A DNA stretch of 64,000 nt from Idiomarina aquatica (GCF_003987185.1 NZ_PIPS01000001.1:1-64000); one strand, 5' to 3'. Counted from the first letter of the stretch, positions 26,204 to 35,526 are shown. Program-made: numbers and translations. Notes: generated from the sequence alone by a model not told the origin.

Positions 26204-26671
26204 ATGATTGGAATCAGAAACTACAGACCAGCGGATGCGTCGGCATTGCGGACGATTTTCTCTGACACGATTCGACGGATAAATGTCGCTGATTACTGTG
26301 AGGCCGAAGTTGAGGCGTGGGCCGCCGGCGGTCGTGACTGCTCGGTATGGCAACAAAAAATGGACGCTATTGCACCGTTTATTGCTGAGGCTGATGGTGA
26401 GATTGTCGGCTACGCTGATCTTCAGCAAGACGGCTTAATTGACCACTTCTTCTGTCATCACAACTACCAGGGCAAAGGTGTGGGTCGACGTTTGATGGCG
26501 CATATTTTTAGCGTTGGTCAGTCACTGGGCATCTCGAGATACTATTCTATGGTAAGCATTACGGCCCGGCCATTTTACGAGCGGTTCGGTTTTAACGTCG
26601 TTAAAGCGCAAACGGTTGAAATTGGCGGGCAACGGCTTCGTAATTTTCACATGGAGCGAGTCGTCGATTAA
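26204..26671 (+). CDS. GNAT family N-acetyltransferase
   Basis: 155 residues from ATG 26204 (MIGIRNYRPADASALRTIF). The acetyl-CoA loop is HHNYQGKGVGRRLM (Q/RxxGxG/A), followed by SITARPFYERFGF, the usual C-terminal substrate motif, and GEIVGYADLQ. It resembles YafP-type acetyltransferases. The substrate is unknown. It stands alone between two gene fragments and could be a cassette-type gene. Confidence 0.85.
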   Translation: MIGIRNYRPADASALRTIFSDTIRRINVADYCEAEVEAWAAGGRDCSVWQQKMDAIAPFIAEADGEIVGYADLQQDGLIDHFFCHHNYQGKGVGRRLMAHIFSVGQSLGISRYYSMVSITARPFYERFGFNVVKAQTVEIGGQRLRNFHMERVVD

Positions 26672-26750
26672 GCACCCTGCCCCTATTTTGTCTGGAGAAT
26701 CTAGACGGACTGCGCTGTCAGTCATTGGCTTATTATCGTGCAACCGGCGA

Positions 26751-27000
26751 TCAACTCGGTCCAAGTTTAAACGCTGGTAACTCAGGTAACGCGTCTTCCC
26801 AACCGGCGCTGCTGGATGTAAAAACATGAGCCGTGGGCGATAAATCAGGCCGGTTGTCGAGAGCCCCTGCTGGCACCACCAACAGCCCCCCCGGTGTCCT
26901 TTTGGCAATGCTGACAATGGCAAAGGTAAAAGCGGTCGAACTCACCGGTTACTTCAAATGTCACCTTGCCACACAGGCAAGAGCCTGAATACGTCGTCAT
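26751..27000 (-). pseudogene. GFA family (glutathione-dependent formaldehyde-activating) enzyme, internally deleted
   Basis: From ATG 27000 the minus strand reads a GFA N-terminus with SGSCLCGKVTFEVTGEF and CHCQHCQKDTG, which carry the zinc-binding cysteines. About 40 residues of the middle are then gone. The C-terminus (VVPAGALDNRPDL, AHVFTSSSAGW) continues in another frame to the stop at 26751. The deletion plus frameshift means no functional protein. The broken gene flanks the promoter of the iron receptor. Confidence 0.75.
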
Positions 27001-27032
27001 GTGTGCTCTTAATAAAAATTAAATAACAAATA

Positions 27033-27061
27033 TTGCAAATACGAACAATTCTCACTAGCAT
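27033..27061 (+). promoter_or_regulatory. Fur-type promoter of the second TonB receptor
   Basis: TTGCAA (27033-27038), a 17-bp spacer containing GAACAATTCTCA, and TAGCAT (27056-27061). It differs from the sRNA promoter at 7294 in only a few bases. Iron-Fur repression is expected for a receptor gene and is inferred from the similarity. Confidence 0.65.
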
Positions 27062-27104
27062 ATCCTCCTGAATCTTTTTAACACCGTCACGGAAGGTAGC
27101 AATA

Positions 27105-29159
27105 ATGAATAAGTTCGTTTTAACTGGTGTGGCATGCGCCCTACTCAACACGCCAGCGTTCGCTCAATCAAAGGACGCGGAATCTAAAGAACAATCGCCA
27201 AAAAAGGCGATCGAAAAAATTGAAGTCGTTGGGGCATCAACGAACTTTAGCGTTACCGCAGAAGATATTGAACAGTTTCAAGCTAACGACCTCGCTGATA
27301 TTTTTCGTGAATCGCCCTCGGTTAGCGTGGGCGGCTCTGTTGGTGTTGCACAAAAAATTTACGTTCGCGGATTGGAAGATGCCTATCTGAATGTAACGGT
27401 CGACGGTGCCCAACAAACCTCAACCCTTTTCCACCATATCGGCCGTGTCACGCTTGATCCTGATTTACTAAAACAAATTGATGTTCAAGCGGGTGCCGGT
27501 GAAGCCACCAATGGTCCGGGCGCTATTGGCGGTGCGATTCGCTTTAAAACCAAGGATGCGCAAGACCTGCTGAATGAAGGCGAGCAATTCGGTGGACGCG
27601 TCAAAGCCAATTACTTTTCAAATGATGGAACGCGTTACAGCGGCACCCTATACGGTAAGCTGAACCCATCGTTTGGGCTTTTGGGCTATTACAGTGCGGT
27701 TGACCGCAACACGATGGAAGACGGTGACGGTGATAAAATTTACGGAACCGCTGCCGAGCAAGAGCTCGCTTTTATAAAAGCCAGTGGCGATATCACCGAT
27801 AAACATTATTTGTCAGTCAGCCTTGAACAGCGTGATGAAGAGGGGCAATTTTCCGCCCGACCTAATTGGTTCGTAGAGGAAGGCGCGCCACTTTATCCAA
27901 GCGCAGCAAAACGCGATACCTATGTTGCAAACTACCGTTTTGATCAGAGTGAATCGATCTATTTGGAGGCGACCGCTTACCACACCCAGTCTTCATTCCG
28001 TGGCGGCCGCTTCGATTGGCTGGCCAACATCGACACAACCGGTTTTGATTTACGAAACACCACCGATCGTCTCTACCACAGTTTTACCTACGGTGTTGAC
28101 TATCGTAAAGACGAAGTGGAAAGCGGACCAGCGAGCGGACCTATGGAAAACGCTGAAGAAAGCAGTGTAGTGGGCATTTATGCGCAAGCTCATAGCAATA
28201 TCACAACGGACCTCGTGTTAAGTTATGGTGTGCGCTTCGACGATTATGATTTTCAGCAACGTATTCTTCTTGATGAATATTATGGCGAGCCCGTAACAGA
28301 CACAGCAGCTGGGCTCGATGATAGCGAATTAAGCATCAACGGTGGGCTTTCCTATCAAATCACGGACGCCTGGAAGTTCGGGTTAAGCTATGCTGAAGCC
28401 GCTCGCGGTAAAGAAATTGGTGACGGCTTTACCTTGGATGAATACCTTTACGACGGTGACGATGTTCCTGTTGTCGGCAGTGATGTAGTTCCTGAAACGG
28501 TTGAGAATATCGAAGCGTCGATTGAGTACAGTGTCAGTCGCTTGAACACCAAACTGAGTATTTATCAGTCAACCATTCACGATGTCATTTTTAGTGGTTT
28601 TGGCGGCACGTCAATTTATAACAACATTGGTGACGTTGAATCAACCGGTATCGAGTTGAATATAGCCTACCGCTGGGACAACCTCGATTTGTACGTTGGC
28701 TTTTCCGATGCGGATGCCGAACTAAAACCACGCCAGACTCTTTATAGTCGTAGCTACGACTCTATTGATTTAAACGGCTATGAGTTTAACGGCTTAGGTA
28801 ACAGCCGGGGTAGCACCCTGGTACTCGGCGCCGATTACTTTATTGACCGTGATGTAAGTATTGGGTTTAACGCGAAGCACGTTGACAGTATTGCTATCGA
28901 AACCCTGCACCAAGCACTCGAAAATGGCTGGACCGATTCGTTATATACACTCAATAAACCAAGTTATACCGTACTTGATATTTACGGTAAGTGGGATATT
29001 ACTAGCGATCTGTCCGTTAATCTAGCCATAACCAATTTACTGGATGAGCTCTATATTGATCACTCAAGCGTTGGTGATTACAGCGACGTATTCCCTACCG
29101 TCATTGGCCCGTATGAAGCCGGTCGCGACGTCCGTTTGTCGTTAAGTTATGACTTTTAG
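27105..29159 (+). CDS. TonB-dependent receptor, probable iron/siderophore uptake
   Basis: 684 residues with GGAAGG upstream. A short signal peptide (LTGVACALLNTPAFAQ) is followed by a TonB box-like IEKIEVVG, a plug domain (DIFRESPSVSVGG, KIYVRGLEDAYLNVTVDG) and a barrel ending in LSLSYDF. The plug and barrel features are those of siderophore or heme-type receptors; the ligand cannot be told. It is followed 11 bp later by a PepSY membrane gene, a pairing typical of siderophore uptake and reductive release. A Fur-type promoter precedes it. Confidence 0.88.
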   Translation: MNKFVLTGVACALLNTPAFAQSKDAESKEQSPKKAIEKIEVVGASTNFSVTAEDIEQFQANDLADIFRESPSVSVGGSVGVAQKIYVRGLEDAYLNVTVDGAQQTSTLFHHIGRVTLDPDLLKQIDVQAGAGEATNGPGAIGGAIRFKTKDAQDLLNEGEQFGGRVKANYFSNDGTRYSGTLYGKLNPSFGLLGYYSAVDRNTMEDGDGDKIYGTAAEQELAFIKASGDITDKHYLSVSLEQRDEEGQFSARPNWFVEEGAPLYPSAAKRDTYVANYRFDQSESIYLEATAYHTQSSFRGGRFDWLANIDTTGFDLRNTTDRLYHSFTYGVDYRKDEVESGPASGPMENAEESSVVGIYAQAHSNITTDLVLSYGVRFDDYDFQQRILLDEYYGEPVTDTAAGLDDSELSINGGLSYQITDAWKFGLSYAEAARGKEIGDGFTLDEYLYDGDDVPVVGSDVVPETVENIEASIEYSVSRLNTKLSIYQSTIHDVIFSGFGGTSIYNNIGDVESTGIELNIAYRWDNLDLYVGFSDADAELKPRQTLYSRSYDSIDLNGYEFNGLGNSRGSTLVLGADYFIDRDVSIGFNAKHVDSIAIETLHQALENGWTDSLYTLNKPSYTVLDIYGKWDITSDLSVNLAITNLLDELYIDHSSVGDYSDVFPTVIGPYEAGRDVRLSLSYDF

Positions 29160-29170
29160 GCGTCAACAAA

Positions 29171-30295
29171 ATGGTCAAACTGCCTAATTCGGTAAAGCGG
29201 TGGATCTTCTGGATCCACCTTACCGCCGGAATGATCGCGGCGCTGTTTATTTTTACCATGTCAGCAACTGGTGTTTTACTTACCTACGAACGACAGATAA
29301 AAGAGCTTGCCGAAATGAGTTATGCGGTTGAGCCAGAACCTGACAGGCAGCGCATAACAACTGACCGTGCCGTGGCGATATTGCAGGAGCTTCATCCTAA
29401 AGAACCTCATATTTACGTTCGCTGGGTAAACCGTGACGGCGCAGCGGTACCGGCATGGGCTGGACCCAATAGCTACTTGTTGCACCCTTATAGTGGGGAA
29501 ATACTGCGCGTCGGTGAAGGCGCCGTGGCCGAATTCTTCCACATTGTGACCGATTTACATCGGTACCTGTTACTCGACGGTGATTACCGTAGTATCGGCA
29601 AAGCCCTGAATAACTACGCTAACCTGGCGTTCATTTTCTTGCTACTTAGTGGTCTTTATTTGTGGTTGCCTAAGCGATTATCTCTCAGGTCCCTAAGGTC
29701 GCAAAGTTGGCTACCCAAGCGCTATAAAAACGCCCATCATCGAAATCGTCAGTGGCATTTTGTATTCGGCATATGGTCGTTGCCCGCGCTATTCGTCATT
29801 GCAGTAACCGCAACACTGTTTCACTTTGACTGGGCAAACAAAGCGCTTTACGGCTTTTATGGTGAGACCGTTCCAGTACCTGAAAAACATGAGCCAGTCA
29901 CATCACTCGCTCAAGGCCAAATAGCTTATGAAAAGCTGTTCGAACGCGCCAAACACCATGCCAAAGAAAATGACTACGGCGACTGGTATTCCATGTGGAT
30001 GGAAATTGGTGAACACCCGCACGAAGCCCGATTTTACATCGATAAAAGCATCGGACACAGACAAGAACTCGCGTATTCTCTGTTTTTCGACTCCCGCACC
30101 GGACAGGTCACTGATGTGTTGCGAAAAGAAGACTGGTCCATGGGCGATCAAGCCTGGGGCACCGCGCGATTTTTACACACGGGAGAGTATTTTGGCATCG
30201 TAGGACAAACCCTTGCAGGGTTAGCATCCCTCCTCGCCTGTATTCTGGTTTATACTGGCTTTGTGTTGGGTTTACGACGTATTCGACGGAACTGA
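29171..30295 (+). CDS. PepSY-associated transmembrane protein (putative siderophore-iron reductase)
   Basis: 374 residues. The N-terminal helix IFWIHLTAGMIAALFIFTMS and three more membrane segments alternate with periplasmic PepSY regions (ITTDRAVAILQELHP, YLLHPYSGEIL, FDSRTGQVTDVL). Conserved histidines lie in HLTAG, FHIVTDLHRYLL and FLHTGEYFG, the usual heme/iron contacts. PepSY_TM proteins of this type reduce or handle ferric siderophores in the inner membrane (FoxB/PiuB-like). It is co-transcribed with the receptor just upstream. Confidence 0.85.
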   Translation: MVKLPNSVKRWIFWIHLTAGMIAALFIFTMSATGVLLTYERQIKELAEMSYAVEPEPDRQRITTDRAVAILQELHPKEPHIYVRWVNRDGAAVPAWAGPNSYLLHPYSGEILRVGEGAVAEFFHIVTDLHRYLLLDGDYRSIGKALNNYANLAFIFLLLSGLYLWLPKRLSLRSLRSQSWLPKRYKNAHHRNRQWHFVFGIWSLPALFVIAVTATLFHFDWANKALYGFYGETVPVPEKHEPVTSLAQGQIAYEKLFERAKHHAKENDYGDWYSMWMEIGEHPHEARFYIDKSIGHRQELAYSLFFDSRTGQVTDVLRKEDWSMGDQAWGTARFLHTGEYFGIVGQTLAGLASLLACILVYTGFVLGLRRIRRN

Positions 30296-30321
30296 TAAAA
30301 GCCCCCATGTCGAACGATCGC

Positions 30322-30693
30322 TAAAAACTCGAGCCGGGCTGCTGCAGAAAGGCCAACTCTTCTTCACTGGAAGTACGGCCTAATATGTCGTTACGGTGCG
30401 GGTAGCGGCCTCCTGCGTCAGCACCAACGCCATAGGGTCCTGACTAAAAGCCATCGGCGTGTCGCGATAGACATTTCGTGAGAACTGATCAAGCACAATA
30501 ATTTCGGCCAAACGCCCTTCTGCGCTGTGTCGCCAGCGCCAGCACTCTCCCGCCGCAGCAGCCACTAAAATGTCGCTAAAACGCGTTTTTATGGTGTTAT
30601 CCAGCGCATCGCTCTTGGCAAACCATTGCTTGGATGTCAGCTCGTCGAACCAGAAATCGATAACAGCTTGCGGATTCATTGTTGTGCTCCTGA
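30322..30693 (-). pseudogene. DUF924 gene, second copy with internal deletion
   Basis: This segment repeats the DUF924 gene at 16024-16574 almost exactly. The 181 bp corresponding to 16114-16294 are missing, which shifts the frame. The start (MNPQAVIDFWFDEL, ATG at 30679), ribosome binding site and 3' end are kept. The encoded protein would stop soon after VLTQEAATRTVTTY, so the copy is inactive. Confidence 0.9.
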
Positions 30694-30864
30694 TGTAGAC
30701 CGTGATGATAGTTGAACCAGACGTCGATTTGCCTTTGCTTTATAAAGAACTTATCGTAGTTACACTATCTTGACCAACACGGATGTGCTTCAATTGCTTT
30801 TTCTCCACCTCGGTTAGCAGGGAACAACCACTTTACCTTTTATACTGCATTTATAAACATCCTA

Positions 30865-30925
30865 CTTTAATTTTTCGTTGTCTTTTAACAGTAAATGACT
30901 TAAAAATACAATGCAATTACGAAGC
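30865..30925. repeat. Partial copy of the large-attC flank repeat
   Basis: TTTAATTTTTCGTTGTC and CAGTAAATGACTTAAAAATAC match the join between the large attC site and its tail in the three copies at 41.6, 47.4 and 53.4 kb. The attC body is missing to the left. It lies in a 300-bp gene-free stretch before the gene at 30999. Confidence 0.55.
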
Positions 30926-30998
30926 CCAGTCATCGTCGTTAAGGAGTGCACAGCGATAGAATACTTCACTGCGTGGGCGGCGAATCAAGGATAAATTT

Positions 30999-31451
30999 GT
31001 GACAAAAATCACTCTTGTTAGAAGACCATATAATTTCGGAACAGTGTGTGTTGTTTTTATGGTCTTTTTCATAGCATTTCTACACTTTGCTGCCCCTGAT
31101 GTTCCCCCAGAGCTAAAGTTTAAAGCTTATTTTTCAAACGTTTTCGCTTGCATTGCTCTAGTTTATGTAATAGGAAAAGCAATACTGTCATTCAAGTTGC
31201 CGAAATCAGTCACTATAGATTTTAAACTCGAGGAAATTAACTTTAGCAGCGGGGAAGAGTTTTACTTTAAAGAGGTAGAGCAATTCATTCTTGAAAATAG
31301 ATTTGGCTTCCTTAGTTTGAAAATAAAATCTAACCAAAGGCAAGTTTCTTTAGAAAATTTTTATACTTATAGTTTTGATGAGGAAGACCATCTAAAGCGC
31401 GAGTTTAATAACTATAAGAGCTTTACTTACGTCGAGAGGAATAAGTTCTAA
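30999..31451 (+). CDS. Hypothetical membrane-anchored protein
   Basis: 150 residues from GTG 30999, with AAGG about ten bases upstream. Two membrane helices (about 13-33 and 43-63) are followed by a soluble charged domain (FYFKEVEQFILENRFGFLSL). This resembles PH-like membrane-anchored small proteins. No firm family. The AT-rich base composition points to acquisition. Confidence 0.55.
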   Translation: MTKITLVRRPYNFGTVCVVFMVFFIAFLHFAAPDVPPELKFKAYFSNVFACIALVYVIGKAILSFKLPKSVTIDFKLEEINFSSGEEFYFKEVEQFILENRFGFLSLKIKSNQRQVSLENFYTYSFDEEDHLKREFNNYKSFTYVERNKF

Positions 31452-31533
31452 CACTGGACTCCAACAGTAATCTGTTCGGGAGAAATTGGCGATTCGTGTT
31501 CGTTTGCCGATTAAAAAAGTTAGAGGATTTAAC

Positions 31534-31633
31534 TCACAACCACCGTTCGGCCAATAACTGACGAAAGTAGCTGGGGTCATCGGCAGGAGCCATAGGATCG
31601 TTGTTTCTGCCCTGAAACGAGCAGGCTGCGGTA
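31534..31633 (-). pseudogene. C-terminal protein fragment
   Basis: A minus-strand frame reads DTAACSFQGRNNDPMAPADD then PSYFRQLLAERWL and a stop. The composition looks like a genuine protein end. It is in a different frame from the preceding exported protein, whose stop lies at 31634. It may be the frameshifted tail of that gene or a separate remnant. I do not recognise the family. Confidence 0.35.
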
Positions 31634-31894
31634 TCAATGCTCAACGTCACAATAACCTGCGCTTGAAAAACGCTCGATCAAATCGTGCGCTTTATCCGGA
31701 CGTCCCATATTCACATAAATCTGAGCCAGTGTTTGCGGTTGGTCAGAGAATTCAGCCAGAATGGTATTCACTTCGCCATCTCGTAACATTTCGGGAATGG
31801 CATCAAATATGCTTTCCTGAGCGGACAAAGCATTTACCGATAATGACAGCGCGATGGTTAAATACGAGATTATTCTCTTCATTGTGAGCTCCAT
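31634..31894 (-). CDS. Small exported protein (possibly frameshifted)
   Basis: 86 residues from ATG 31894, chosen for the strong AGGAGGAAGTTAACG upstream. A signal peptide (IISYLTIALSLSVNALSAQ) precedes a helical part, EMLRDGEVNTILAEFSDQPQ and AQIYVNMGRPDKAHDLIERF, reminiscent of a TPR-like unit. The stop falls where another frame continues into a plausible C-terminus (31534-31633), so the native protein may have been about 35 residues longer. It is downstream of a metallopeptidase on the same strand. Confidence 0.5.
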   Translation of the reverse strand: MELTMKRIISYLTIALSLSVNALSAQESIFDAIPEMLRDGEVNTILAEFSDQPQTLAQIYVNMGRPDKAHDLIERFSSAGYCDVEH

Positions 31895-31974
31895 CGTTAA
31901 CTTCCTCCTAGACATAAAACCTATCATTCGGTGAGTGCCTTGCTTTAATCGATGAGCTTCCTGATGTAGACGCT

Positions 31975-33210
31975 TTAACTGCCAGCCAGTAAATCCCGAA
32001 ACCAACGTTCGGTATCGGCATCTGCGAGCGATGCTATTTTTGTAAGCAGCGCTTCGGTTTCTGTCACGTCATTGGCCATGTACCAGTCGACAAGTTCATT
32101 AAAATCGGTTTCTCCCAACTTGTCTTGCAACTTCATCAAGGCAATCGGCCCGAGGCCATAGTTTACTTTGTGCGACGCCCTGCGATCGGCATCCGGACGC
32201 CAGACAAAGGCCTCACCCTTCGCACGGTTCTGCCAGCCTTGCACTATGTTATTAAAAGCCTCTTTGCCATAAACCCGCTCAATCTCTTGTGCCGAAATGT
32301 ATTCCGCGAATGACTCAACCAGCCAGTAGTCGTGCGACATGGCGCTGGTGTAGCTGGTCCAGTTATGTGCCAGTTCATGACACAAATATTGGTGAGTATG
32401 AACGTCAGCCCCCAGATTCTGAATACTGAGTGAAATGTAATTGCCTCGGGCAAAGCTGGGTCCTGCGCGTTTGAGCAAAACGGTTTGTGCGCTTTCCAGC
32501 GGTGCCAGCTTGCCGAAACGTTGGTTCATCTGCTTGAAACACTGCAATCCCGTTCGCGAGACCAATTCGGCCATCTCGGCATTGCTACCGTCATGAACAA
32601 CCGTAAAGCCCTCTTTATCGAGGCGGGCAGGCTGCTTCTCAGCATAAAGCGATACATCTATTGTGGGGTGTTCACTGCTGATTTGGTACGACCGTTCGCT
32701 GCGGGTCACGGTGCCTGGCCCAAATACCTGCCAGTCGTCGCCCAGCTCAACCGAAACCGTCCCGGTAATTGGCGTCGAGAAATCGCTGAACACCGGATGC
32801 CAGGCCGAATCAATGCTCAGGTGTAGGTCATTGGCAGTAATAAAATTACCGTGCTGAGCCTCATTATCAATCGAGCCGGCGTACTCGATGCTTACAAACT
32901 GAGGCTCGCTATTGCCCGCCTCACTGAATTTGATAATCACCTCATTCCAAACGGGCACCTTATTCGATTGCCCAATATCAAAGGAGCTGATGTTTTCCCC
33001 GGTTACCGACTTTACCGAAAAGTTTTGATTCAGAAATAACGCCACGGCACCGTTGGTTATCTGCTCGACGGGTATCTCCAATGTCGTTACCGCAGTTAAC
33101 GCTGAATTATCGGGTGAGAATGCCAGCTTCGTCTGATATTCAACGGGCTCCGATGCCATGGCAGCACCGGAGAAAAGACAGAACGCTAATGCGCTGACTC
33201 GATGTTTCAT
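31975..33210 (-). CDS. Exported M1-like (gluzincin) metallopeptidase
   Basis: 411 residues from MKHRVSALAFCLFSGAAMAS, with a clear signal peptide. The zinc motif HELAHNW (HExxH) lies about 285 residues in. LVESFAEYIS 20 residues later supplies the third ligand glutamate (ExxxxE type). An N-terminal beta domain (VEYQTKLAFSP) precedes it, as in M1 aminopeptidases. Length is short for M1 (no C-terminal HEAT domain). It probably cleaves peptides in the periplasm or outside. Confidence 0.75.
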   Translation of the reverse strand: MKHRVSALAFCLFSGAAMASEPVEYQTKLAFSPDNSALTAVTTLEIPVEQITNGAVALFLNQNFSVKSVTGENISSFDIGQSNKVPVWNEVIIKFSEAGNSEPQFVSIEYAGSIDNEAQHGNFITANDLHLSIDSAWHPVFSDFSTPITGTVSVELGDDWQVFGPGTVTRSERSYQISSEHPTIDVSLYAEKQPARLDKEGFTVVHDGSNAEMAELVSRTGLQCFKQMNQRFGKLAPLESAQTVLLKRAGPSFARGNYISLSIQNLGADVHTHQYLCHELAHNWTSYTSAMSHDYWLVESFAEYISAQEIERVYGKEAFNNIVQGWQNRAKGEAFVWRPDADRRASHKVNYGLGPIALMKLQDKLGETDFNELVDWYMANDVTETEALLTKIASLADADTERWFRDLLAGS

Positions 33211-33305
33211 GTTTCGTCCCTGATGATGGTTAACAACATTTTTGTAACAATACCATTCGCTCACATGAAATTCATCAGGTAATAATAAGGCTATTACTTT
33301 AACTG

Positions 33306-33387
33306 CTACATCAGCAGCAACAACTCGCTGACCACTAATTCCGGCTCATCAAATTGCACAAAATGACCGCTTTTTCCGTAATGACCA
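33306..33387 (-). pseudogene. Alpha/beta hydrolase C-terminal remnant
   Basis: The minus strand reads KSGHFVQFDEPELVVSELLL and a stop, the usual last helix region of an alpha/beta hydrolase with the catalytic histidine (SGHFVQFDEP). Everything upstream has been replaced by the glycerophosphodiesterase gene, which ends three bases away. It is one of several gene ends stranded in this region. Confidence 0.65.
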
Positions 33388-33389
33388 CT

Positions 33390-34334
33390 TCAATCAATCT
33401 GAGCTGAATGAATAAAGTCACGATCGCTGGTCACAATACCTACCCCTTGATTTATAAGGTTTACAAAATCCGGATTTACAGCGTTGTGTTTAGACCACAG
33501 GTAAACCTCCGTGCCATGATTTTGCATTCTTGAAGCAAGTTGTTCGGGAAAACCCCAAAAATAGTTAGTCATGGAAGGAGGTATAAGCAGTAAAGTGTTC
33601 TTACAGGATTCGGGGACTATGCCTGCCCAACCGACGATCAGATAATCAATACCACAGCTTTTAACGCTGCCAACACTCGCTACGCGGACTTCTGGTGCAT
33701 TTACATCAAACCACCGAACGCCTGCTGAAGACGTAATCACCGTAGTATTTTTGCGTGAAAAGGAAGACATGCTAGATAGGTGAGAAGATAAAACGTTAAA
33801 AGAGAGCTCGTCGTCATTTTTCAAGTTTAACCAGAATATTTGCTCCGGATATAACGCGTAAAAGTCGCTTAATTTAGATATTCTGAAGCCCTTGTTTCTA
33901 AACGGAAACGTTTTACCGCCATCTGATGTGTAACCGTATCCCGCGTCAATCTGTTCCAGATCAGCAAAATCACTTTCGCTCAAGGGGCCGGTTCCATCAG
34001 TCGCACAATCCAGGGTCCAATCGTGAAACACAACAAGTTGGTTGTCTCTTGTGCGGTGTACGTTCAGATGAACGACGTCAACTCCAGCTGCAACCGAAGC
34101 CGCTACAGCCTCTCGAGTATTTTCGACGGTATTCACGCCAGACTGTTTAAGGGAGGAAGCTGTGCAGCCAGTCGTTTGCAACGTCTCATAATCAACTAAG
34201 CTTCCACCTCCGCGGTACGCTACAACATACCCCTCCTTTTTGAGGTCAGGTACAAGCAACACGGCATTTAACACACCCACTAACACCGCAAGAAAAACAA
34301 CGCCCAGCATTACTTTAACTGTCTTTTTTAGCAT
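33390..34334 (-). CDS. Glycerophosphodiester phosphodiesterase family protein
   Basis: 314 residues with an N-terminal membrane anchor (VMLGVVFLAVLVGVLNAVLL). The GDPD pattern is present: YRGGG in place of HRG, VNTVENTREAV, GVDVVHLNVHRTRDNQLVVFHD, and LDCATDGTG. Two metal-binding acids of classical enzymes (E-x-D as EMDV) are replaced by HLNV, so the metal site may be altered and activity is uncertain. It is isolated on the minus strand. Confidence 0.75.
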   Translation of the reverse strand: MLKKTVKVMLGVVFLAVLVGVLNAVLLVPDLKKEGYVVAYRGGGSLVDYETLQTTGCTASSLKQSGVNTVENTREAVAASVAAGVDVVHLNVHRTRDNQLVVFHDWTLDCATDGTGPLSESDFADLEQIDAGYGYTSDGGKTFPFRNKGFRISKLSDFYALYPEQIFWLNLKNDDELSFNVLSSHLSSMSSFSRKNTTVITSSAGVRWFDVNAPEVRVASVGSVKSCGIDYLIVGWAGIVPESCKNTLLLIPPSMTNYFWGFPEQLASRMQNHGTEVYLWSKHNAVNPDFVNLINQGVGIVTSDRDFIHSAQID

Positions 34335-34403
34335 TTAACCGCTCTCCATGCGGACCAGATGTATTTATTTTTAATTTTTCGTGTTTGTTGGTGACTGGTG
34401 AGC

Positions 34404-34706
34404 TCACCCCCTTTGCCGCCTCGGAAACAATTTGGATGCAATAAAATCAGCCCATAGCGTAATAACACCCAATAACACCGGTACAGCCACGTCAAAAATA
34501 CTGTCTAACGGCCCAGGCGTACTTTCTTTGTCGGTAGCATAGGAACCAATAAGCTCTATTCCGAAATAAAAAAGACAAAATACAGCAATATAAGAGAGCG
34601 CACCCAGCGGGTACTTAAGTCCAATGAGTCGATTGACCAGGACGACACCGCCAATAAGAGCGATGGGCAAAACGATACGAAGCACTTCTGTAAAAAGTTC
34701 TGACAT
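34404..34706 (-). CDS. Hypothetical membrane protein
   Basis: 100 residues starting MSELFTEVLRIVLPIALIGG. Three hydrophobic helices (about 8-26, 34-55, 70-92) and a basic end (KLFPRRQRG). It follows the neighbouring small membrane protein by 11 bp on the same strand, so they form a pair. The family is unknown. Confidence 0.55.
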   Translation of the reverse strand: MSELFTEVLRIVLPIALIGGVVLVNRLIGLKYPLGALSYIAVFCLFYFGIELIGSYATDKESTPGPLDSIFDVAVPVLLGVITLWADFIASKLFPRRQRG

Positions 34707-34717
34707 TGTTTAATACC

Positions 34718-34984
34718 TTAGGTGGTCGTGGTTCGGCCACGGTTTAGCTCGTCAGACTGACCGCAGGTTTCTAGTCGAGATTCCAATTCCGACACTCTCT
34801 CATCAAGCTCATCTATCCTTGCGATGTGGTATCTGTGATAAAAACCAAAAACCGTAAACATTAACGAACTGAGTATCAGATCACCACTATCCCCTTCTAT
34901 CAGTATAAACAGCAAAAAAAATGCCACTAATGTTATGATTAGGGGGTGGTTAGGGTTAATCGGTAATTTATCGACTTTGTACAC
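34718..34984 (-). CDS. Hypothetical membrane protein with coiled-coil tail
   Basis: 88 residues from GTG 34984, chosen because AAGGAGACTGAAC lies just upstream. One or two helices (about 14-50) are followed by a charged helix (IARIDELDERVSELESRLE) that would make a short coiled coil. It is paired with the membrane protein at 34404. No family recognised. Confidence 0.5.
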   Translation of the reverse strand: MYKVDKLPINPNHPLIITLVAFFLLFILIEGDSGDLILSSLMFTVFGFYHRYHIARIDELDERVSELESRLETCGQSDELNRGRTTTT

Positions 34985-35084
34985 GTTCAGTCTCCTTTCT
35001 GACGTAAGATTGCACATAAAAACAATAAGCTAAAGAAAAAATCGCTATTCGTTTACAATAGTAAACTTACCCCGTATTGTTTCA

Positions 35085-35414
35085 ATGATTTCTGAACAGG
35101 ATAAATCAGTGAGACAATTTCTTTTAAGAACCACAACGATAGGTATTCTTTTAAACCTGCCGCCACTACTGGCACAGCTTATGACACTGCTTAAACTTGA
35201 TATTACCCCTATCATTTTGGCAACGCTGTTATGGGCAAACACCCCACTACAATACCTCGGTATGGCATCAATCTTCACTCAACAACAGATAACCTTCGAG
35301 GAATGGGGTGTGAGCCAGGCCGCTCCTGTGGTTTGGGTGTCGGTCGTATTGTTTTGGCTACTCCTGGCAGGCCATATCAGCGCTATAAGCTTGCTACGGA
35401 TAAGCAGAAGATAA
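35085..35414 (+). CDS. Small membrane protein, copy 2
   Basis: 109 residues, nearly identical to the protein at 17083. A few conservative changes (M to L, F to L) and A to G/L to H near the end are visible. Two hydrophobic regions and a basic tail are kept. The frame has stayed open in both copies. Function unknown. Confidence 0.55.
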   Translation: MISEQDKSVRQFLLRTTTIGILLNLPPLLAQLMTLLKLDITPIILATLLWANTPLQYLGMASIFTQQQITFEEWGVSQAAPVVWVSVVLFWLLLAGHISAISLLRISRR

Positions 35415-35526
35415 AAAGCGCATAAATGAGCCGGTCAAGCAGGTTGATATCGCTGATGCATGACACCTGTCGGTAGCGAGCAGGACTCTATCAGCTTGAG
35501 ATTTCGGAACCAGGTAGCGTTCATCA

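Noticed and set aside
26522-26923. 133-codon minus-strand frame near the GFA remnant
   Set aside because: It mixes antisense of the acetyltransferase with an off-frame part of the GFA fragment.
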